Shown here: one piece after another, positions 55,701 through 64,000 of the stretch
How the letters are laid out: each line of letters opens with the position of its first letter
Position numbering within the stretch: the first letter of the stretch is position 1
Source: Chiridota heheva
Taxonomy: Eukaryota; Echinodermata; Holothuroidea; Apodida; Chiridotidae
DNA: 64,000 nt
Reading direction: 5' to 3'
NCBI GenBank assembly: GCA_020152595.1
Contig: JAIGNY010000581.1
Coordinates: 809,001 to 873,000 of the forward strand
Made by a program: the position numbers and the translations under genes
Notes under the pieces: generated by a model
The model's database searches: none
What the model was told of the DNA's origin: nothing
What the model saw: the letters and a program-made list of their open reading frames with translations, nothing else

Positions 55701-58700
55701 GTGTATTATTTACAGAGATGAATCATACTTTGAGAGGATGTGTATTATTTACAGAGATAAATCAAACTTTGAGTGGATGTGTATTATTTACATTGATGAT
55801 TCATACTTTGAGAGGATGTGTATTATTTACAGAGATGAATCATACTTTGAGAGGATGTGTATTATTTACAGAGATAAATCAAACTTTGAGTGGATGTGTA
55901 TTATTTACATTGATGATTCATACTTTGAGTGGATGTGTATTATTTACATTGATGATTCATACTTTGAGAGGATGTGTATTATTTACATTGATGATTCATA
56001 CTTTGAGAGAATGTGTATAATTTACAGACATAAATCAAACTTTGAGTGGATGTGTATAATTTACATTGATGATTCATACTTTGAGAGGATGTGTATTATT
56101 TACAGAGTTGATTCAAACTTTGAGTGGATGTGTATTATTTACATTGATGATTCATACTTTGAGTGGATGTGTATTATTTACATTGATGATTCATACTTTG
56201 AGAGGATGTGTATTATTTACAGAGATGAATCATACTTTGAGAGGATGTGTATAATTTACAGAGATAAATCAAACTTTGAGTGGATGTGTATAATTTACAT
56301 TGATGATTCATACTTTGAGAGGATGTGTATTATTTACAGAGTTGATTCAAACTTTGAGTGGATGTGTATTATTTACATTGATGATTCATACTTTGAGAGG
56401 ATGTGTATTATTTACAGAGTTGATTCATACTTTGAGAGGATGTGTATTATTTACAGAGTTGATTCAAACTTTGAGAGGATGTGTATTATTTACATTGATG
56501 ATTCATACTTTGAGAGGATGTGTATTATTTACATTGATGATTCATACTTTGAGAGGATGTGTATTATTTACAGAGTTGATTCAAACTTTGAGAGGATGTG
56601 TATTATTTACAGAGATGAATCAAACTTTGAGTGGATGTGTATTATTTACAGAGATGATTCAAACTTTGAGTGGATGTGTATTATTTACATTGATGATTCA
56701 TACTTTGAGAGGATGTGTATTATTTACAGAGATGATTCAAACTTTGAGTGGATGTGTATTATTTACATTGATGATTCATACTTTGAGAGGATGTGTATTA
56801 TTTACAGAGATAAATCAAACTTTGAGTGGATGTGTATTATTTATGTTGATGAATCATACTTTGAGAGGATGTGTATAATTTATGTTGATGAATCAAACTT
56901 TGAGTGGATGTGTATTATTTACAGAGATGATTCAAACTTTGAGTGGATGTGTATTATTTACAGAGATGAATCAAACTTTTTTGAGTGGATGTGTATTATT
57001 TATGTTGATGAATCAAACTTTGAGTGGATGTGTATTATTTACAGAGATGAATCAAACTTTGAGTGGATGTGTATTATTTACAGAGATGATTCAAACTTTG
57101 AGTGGATGTGTATAATTTATGTTGATGAATCATACTTTGAGAGGATGTGTATTATTTACAGAGATGATTCAAACTTTGAGTGGATGTGTATAATTTATGT
57201 TGATGAATCATACTTTGAGAGGATGTGTATTATTTACAGAGATGATTCAAACTTTGAGTGGATGTGTATTATTTACAGAGATGATTCAAACTTTGAGTGG
57301 ATGTGTATAATTTATGTTGATGAATCATACTTTGAGAGGATGTGTATAATTTACAGAGATGAATCAAACTTTGAGTGGATGTGTATTATTTACAGAGATG
57401 AATCAAACTTTGTGTGGATGTGTATTATTTATGTTGATGAATCAAACTTTGAGTGGATGTGTATTATTTACATTGATGATTCATACTTTGAGAGGATGTG
57501 TATTATTTACAGAGATGAATCAAACTTTGAGTGGATGTGTATTATTTATGTTGATGAATCATACTTTGAGAGGATGTGTATAATTTACAGAGATGAATCA
57601 AACTTTGAGTGGATGTGTATTATTTACAGAGATGAATCAAACTTTGAGTGGATGTGTATTATTTATGTTGATGAATCATACTTTGAGAGGATGTGTATAA
57701 TTTACAGAGATGAATCAAACTTTGAGTGGATGTGTATTATTTACATTGATGATTCATACTTTGAGAGGATGTGTATTATTTACAGAGATAAATCAAACTT
57801 TGAGTGGATGTGTATTATTTATGTTGATGAATCATACTTTGAGAGGATGTGTATTATTTACAGAGATGATTCAAACTTTGAGTGGATGTGTATTATTTAC
57901 AGAGATGAATCAAACTTTGAGTGGATGTGTATAATTTATGTTGATGAATCAAACTTTGAGAGGATGTGTATAATTTATGTTGATGAATCATACTTTGAGA
58001 GGATGTGTATAATTTACAGAGATGAATCAAACTTTGAGTGGATGTGTATTATTTACAGAGATAAATCAAACTTTGAGTGGATGTGTATTATTTATGTTGA
58101 TGAATCATACTTTGAGAGGATGTGTATTATTTACATTGATGATTCATACTTTGAGAGGATGTGTATTATTTACAGAGATAAATCAAACTTTGAGTGGATG
58201 TGTATTATTTATGTTGATGAATCATACTTTGAGAGGATGTGTATTATTTACATTGATGATTCATACTTTGAGAGGATGTGTATTATTTACAGAGATAAAT
58301 CAAACTTTGAGTGGATGTGTATTATTTATGTTGATGAATCATACTTTGAGTGGATGTGTATTATTTACAGAGATGAATCAAACTTTGAGTGGATGTGTAT
58401 TATTTACATTGATGATTCATACTTTGAGAGGATGTGTATTATTTACAGAGATAAATCAAACTTTGAGTGGATGTGTATTATTTATGTTGATGAATCAAAC
58501 TTTGAGAGGATGTGTATTATTTACAGAGATGATTCAAACTTTGAGTGGATGTGTATAATTTACAGAGATGAATCAAACTTTGAGTGGATGTGTATTATTT
58601 ACAGAGATAAATCAAACTTTGAGTGGATGTGTATTATTTATGTTGATGAATCATACTTTGAGAGGATGTATTATTTACATTGATGATTCATACTTTGAGA

Positions 58701-61700
58701 GGATGTGTATTATTTACAGAGATAAATCAAACTTTGAGTGGATGTGTATTATTTATGTTGATGAATCATACTTTGAGAGGATGTGTATTATTTACATTGA
58801 TGATTCATACTTTGAGAGGATGTGTATTATTTACAGAGATAAATCAAACTTTGAGTGGATGTGTATTATTTATGTTGATGAATCATACTTTGAGAGGATG
58901 TATTATTTACATTGATGATTCATACTTTGAGAGGATGTGTATTATTTACAGAGATAAATCAAACTTTGAGTGGATGTGTATTATTTATGTTGATGAATCA
59001 AACTTTGAGTGGATGTGTATTATTTACATTGATGATTCATACTTTGAGAGGATGTGTATTATTTACATTGATGATTCATACTTTGAGAGGATGTGTATTA
59101 TTTACATTGATGATTCATACTTTGAGAGGATGTGTATTATTTACATTGATGATTCATACTTTGAGAGGATGTGTATTATTTACAGAGATAAATCAAACTT
59201 TGAGAGGATGTATAATTTACAGAGATGAATCAAACTTTGAGTGGATGTGTATTATTTACAGAGATAAATCAAACTTTGAGTGGATGTGTATTATTTATGT
59301 TGATGAATCAAACTTTGAGTGGATGTGTATTATTTACAGAGATGATTCAAACTTTGAGTGGATGTGTATTATTTACATTGATGATTCATACTTTGAGCGG
59401 AGGTGTATTATTTACAGAGATGATTCAAACTTTGAGTGGATGTGTATTATTTACAGAGATGATTCAAACTTTGAGTGGATGTGTATAATTTATGTTGATG
59501 AATCATACTTTGAGAGGATGTGTATAATTTACAGAGATGAATCAAACTTTGAGTGGATGTGTATTATTTACAGAGATGAATCAAACTTTGAGTGGATGTG
59601 TATTATTTATGTTGATGAATCATACTTTGAGAGGATGTGTATAATTTACAGAGATGAATCAAACTTTGAGTGGATGTGTATTATTTACATTGATGATTCA
59701 TACTTTGAGAGGATGTGTATTATTTACAGAGATAAATCAAACTTTGAGTGGATGTGTATTATTTATGTTGATGATTCATACTTTGAGAGGATGTGTATAA
59801 TTTACAGAGATGAATCAAACTTTGAGTGGATGTGTATTATTTATGTTGATGAATCATACTTTGAGAGGATGTGTATAATTTACAGAGATGAATCAAACTT
59901 TGAGTGGATGTGTATTATTTACAGAGATGAATCAAACTTTGAGAGGATGTGTATTATTTATGTTGATGATTCATACTTTGAGAGGATGTGTATAATTTAC
60001 AGAGATGAATCAAACTTTGAGTGGATGTGTATTTTTATGTTGATGAATCATACTTTGAGAGGATGTGTATAATTTACAGAGATGAATCAAACTTTGAGTG
60101 GATGTGTATTATTTACAGAGATGAATCAAACTTTGAGTGGATGTGTATTATTTACAGAGATGAATCAAACTTTGAGAGGATGTGTATAATTTACAGAGAT
60201 GAATCAAACTTTGAGTGGATGTGTATTATTTACAGAGATGATTCATACTTTGAGAGGATGTGTATAATTTACAGAGATGAATCAAACTTTGAGTGGATGT
60301 GTATTATTTATGTTGATGAATCATACTTTGAGAGGATGTGTATAATTTACAGAGATGAATCAAACTTTGAGTGGATGTGTATTATTTATGTTGATGAATC
60401 AAACTTTGAGTGGATGTGTATTATTTACAGAGATGAATCAAACTTTGAGTGGATGTGTATAATTTACATTGATGATTCATACTTTGAGAGGATGTGTATT
60501 ATTTACAGAGATGAATCAAACTTTGAGTGGATGTGTATAATTTACAGAGATGAATCAAACTTTGAGTGGATGTGTATTATTTACAGAGATGAATCAAACT
60601 TTGAGTGGATGTGTATTATTTACATTGATGATTCATACTTTGAGAGGATGTGTATTATTTACAGAGATGAATCAAACTTTGAGTGGATGTGTATTATTTA
60701 CATTGATGATTCATACTTTGAGAGGATGTGTATTATTTACAGAGATGAATCAAACTTTGAGTGGATGTGTATTATTTACATTGATGATTCATACTTTGAG
60801 AGGATGTGTATTATTTATGTTGATGAATCAAACTTTGAGAGGATGTGTATTATTTACAGAGATGAATCAAACTTTGAGAGGATGTGTATTATTTACAGAG
60901 ATGAATCAAACTTTGAGAGGATGTGTATTATTTACAGAGATGATTCATACTTTGAGAGGATGTGTATTATTTACAGAGATGAATCAAACTTTGAGTGGAT
61001 GTGTATTATTTACATTGATGATTCATACTTTGAGAGGATGTGTATTATTTACAGAGATGAATCAAACTTTGAGTGGATGTGTATTATTTACATTGATGAA
61101 TCATACTTTGAGAGGATGTGTATTATTTACAGAGATGAATCAAACTTTGAGTGGATGTGTATTATTTACATTGATGATTCATACTTTGAGTAGATGTGTA
61201 TTATTTACAGAGATGATTCAAACTTTGAGTGGATGTGTATTATTTACATTGATGATTCATACTTTGAGAGGATGTGTATTATTTACAGAGATGAATCAAA
61301 CTTTGAGTGGATGTGTATTATTTACATTGATGATTCATACTTTGAGAGGATGTGTATTATTTACAGAGATGAATCAAACTTTGAGTGGATGTGTATTATT
61401 TACAGAGATGAATCAAACTTTGAGTGGATGTGTATTATTTACAGAGATGATTCAAACTTTGAGAGGATGTGTATTATTTATGTTGATGAATCAAACTTTG
61501 AGAGGATGTGTATAATTTACAGAGATGAATCAAACTTTGAGTGGATGTGTATTATTTACAGAGATGATACAAACTTTGAGTGGATGTGTATTATTTACAG
61601 AGATGATACAAACTTTGAGTGGATGTGTATAATTTACAGAGATGATTCAAACTTTGAGTGGATGTGTATTATTTATGTTGATGAATCAAACTTTGAGAGG

Positions 61701-62084
61701 ATGTGTATAATTTACAGAGATGAATCAAACTTTGAGTGGATGTGTATTATTTACAGAGATGAATCAAACTTTGAGTGGATGTGTATTATTTACAGAGATG
61801 ATTCAAACTTTGAGTGGATGTGTATTATTTACAGAGATGAATCAAACTTTGAGTGGATGTGTATTATTTACAGAGATGAATCAAACTTTGAGTGGATGTG
61901 TATTATTTACAGAGATGATACAAACTTTGAGCGGAGGTGTATTATTTACAGAGATGATACAAACTTTGAGTAGATGTGTATTATTTACAGAGATGATACA
62001 AACTTTGAGTGGATGTGTATTATTTACAGAGATGAATCAAACTTTGAGTGGATGTGTATTATTTACAGAGTTGATTCAAACTTT
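52765..62084 (+). repeat. 9.3-kb minisatellite, 39-bp unit, ~239 copies
   Basis: Unit: GAGTGGATGTGTATTATTT followed by ACAGAGATGATTCAAACTTT. Three main variable positions define types: ACAGAGATG/ACAGAGTTG/ACAGAGATAA/TATGTTGATG/ACATTGATG; ATTCAAAC/AATCAAAC/ATTCATAC; GAGTGG/GAGAGG. CATAC is nearly always followed by GAGAGG. Nearly all units are exactly 39 bp, so two + frames stay open for long stretches (one reads FEWMCIIYRDDSN per unit, the other LSGCVLFTEMIQT) and a 1946-codon frame runs 52843-58683 across one 1-bp insertion near 53718. No signal peptide, homologous family or splice context is seen, so I annotate a repeat, not a gene. Confidence 0.96.
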
Positions 62085-62276
62085 TTCCACTTCATAGAAA
62101 TCCTTTCAGTTTCTAACTGTGCAAAGAGCCTATATTTGTGTTGATATTTATGCATACAAAATTACAAGAAAACACCCAAATTACTTTCAAAAAATGCAAT
62201 GGAGGAATTTGCATTGATTAATAAAAACCATCATTCTTGTAAAGACATGTTTTTTATAAGAATGATGTCTCTTAGG
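62085..62276 (+). repeat. Right flank of the array (segment D4)
   Basis: Matches 49529-49650 (CCTTTCAGTTTC, TGCAAAGAGCCTATxTTTxTGTTG, GCAATGG), completing the duplicated segment in which the array expanded. Confidence 0.7.
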
Positions 62277-62658
62277 CATTAAGTCTAAACCTTGCAATAC
62301 ATTTTGTGTTTTAAGCTCTGACAAAATCTAAAATCTGTCAGGGTCTATATTGCTCACAACAGAAACCACAAACCAGCACAAGAAATGAGCAATTACACCA
62401 GGGATTTCCACACTCTTCACCTCACTTTCAATGGTCATAATCTGACATTGATAGTAAACAAATTTCACTGCAGCTGCACTGACCTTTCCTTGTGGTCAAT
62501 GTGTCTGGCTTGAAGTAATAATTTACAAATAGGGTGGTATTTAACAGTTAAGGTTTTGTTTGTTTATTGATGAGTGATTTTAAGTGATGTTTTTGTTCAA
62601 CCTTGTAGGCTTTGAGAATTGTGGACTAAAAATCAATTGCAACAGATTTTCATCATGG
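62277..62658 (+). repeat. Duplicated segment D1, second copy
   Basis: Partner of 29335-29744 in VPS35L intron 16; same orientation. No gene inside; the 101-codon - frame just downstream (62580-62885) has no recognisable features. Confidence 0.8.
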
Positions 62659-63059
62659 GGAGATATTGAGAAGATTTCATATCTGAATGTGATCATGATG
62701 TTAGTTCCTTTCATGTTCAAAAAGCCTAAATAACATAACATAACAAGATGACAAACTAAGAAGGATTTGTCACCCCATAAAAAGACCAAATATTTAGCAG
62801 TAGAATGCAAATTGACTTCTGATAGTTGAAACTTGGAGAAGAAATATGAAGATTTGTATAGAATTTTAGCCGTATTCCTTTCCATACATCATCACTTTTG
62901 AACATGCACAAGTCCATCGTGACCATTGAAAGACTGATCTGCTAAGAAGTTAATGCTCTTTTATCCGGGTACAAAATCTATGCCTTTCCATACCCGCGAG
63001 AGGCACTTCATACTAAAAAAAGTGGTAGGGGTGTGCAGCCCACCAACCGAAAAACATAC

Positions 63060-63560
<501 letters not shown>

Positions 63561-63686
63561 AAGACAATGTAGACATTGCTTGAACTGCATGTATGTGAAA
63601 ATGAAACTTCACGAGAATACTCTCCTTTAAAGATGCTATATTTATACTTCAATATTCCAACAACAACATTTTTAGGAAATTTTTCA

Positions 63687-63965
63687 GAGGTGCAGTGGCT
63701 CAGTGGTTAAGGAGTCATGCTCGTATTTGAGAGGTACCGAGTTCAAATCCTGTCATGGGCGCTGCATTGTGTCCTAAAGCAAGACACTTTAATCTACTTT
63801 CTTCAGTCCACTCAGCTGTAAAATGAGTACCAAAACTGCTGGGGAGTTAATCTGCGATGGACTGGTGTCCCATCCAGGGGGAGTAATGTACTCTCATCAG
63901 CTTTTGCCATGGAAATCAGGGATAGGCACTGGCTCAATGAGTCGAATGGCACGGATGGATTTAGC
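63687..63965 (+). mobile_element. tRNA-derived SINE, family S1, best-preserved copy
   Basis: Starts GAGGTGCAGTGGCTCAGTGG with a perfect A box (TGGCTCAGTGG) and, about 35 bp later, a B box (GAGTTCAAATCC). Body and 3' end as in the other copies (CTGGGGAGTTAATCTGCGA, CACGGATGGATTTAGC). About 279 bp; RNA polymerase III promoter still looks intact. Confidence 0.9.
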
Positions 63966-64000
63966 AAAGACATTGCTTCAACTACGTGTATATGAAAATT

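Noticed and set aside
52843-58683. A giant 1946-aa repeat protein gene
   Set aside because: A 39-bp unit without stops stays open automatically; there is no signal, domain, splice or promoter evidence, and a second overlapping frame is also open. Kept only as a finding to test.
63687-63750. A functional tRNA gene
   Set aside because: A and B boxes are present but the sequence is the head of a ~279-bp dispersed SINE with no cloverleaf closure.

Overview
This window looks like genomic DNA from a marine invertebrate animal. It is A+T-rich, has intron-split coding sequence with GT-AG splice sites, and carries many tRNA-derived SINEs, truncated LINEs, MITEs and large minisatellites. The protein-coding content is metazoan. 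An echinoderm or a similar deuterostome is my best guess, but the sequence alone does not settle the species.

The main gene is VPS35L (C16orf62 homologue), the large scaffold subunit of the Retriever endosomal recycling complex, on the + strand. I could place 18 coding exons from 1886 to 40960. They join in frame to give 1764 nt, the first 588 codons, with every splice phase consistent. The start codon lies in a 17-nt coding exon inside a YY1-like motif. The gene is 5'-complete and 3'-incomplete: I found none of the remaining C-terminal (~40%) exons in 40961-64000, so they lie beyond the window or were missed.

The introns are crowded with mobile elements: 5'-truncated copies of one RNase H-bearing LINE (all in + orientation), a second LINE fragment, SINEs, and MITEs with TTAA, TAA or 5-bp target duplications. 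Intron 17 (30982-40897) holds a 6.9-kb array of ~53-bp units that resemble the 3' terminus of the window's own LINE family. A degenerate ~140-bp repeat follows it.

From 43.3 to 52.7 kb is a patchwork of diverged local duplications around an intact single-exon gene on the - strand (45855-46985). It encodes a leucine-rich-repeat type I membrane protein of 376 aa. A broken second copy lies at 50446-51146, cut by a MITE and by another inserted repeat.

From 52765 to 62084 is a 9.3-kb array of 39-bp units (about 239 copies). It stays open as a 1946-codon frame because 39 is divisible by 3. A paralogous segment at 49.2-49.65 kb holds the same sequence with a single unit, which shows the pre-expansion state. 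The window ends in a repeat with a ~210-bp (TA)n tract and a SINE.

Coordinates of repeats are by-eye estimates, usually good to 5-20 bases. Exon boundaries were worked out base by base.
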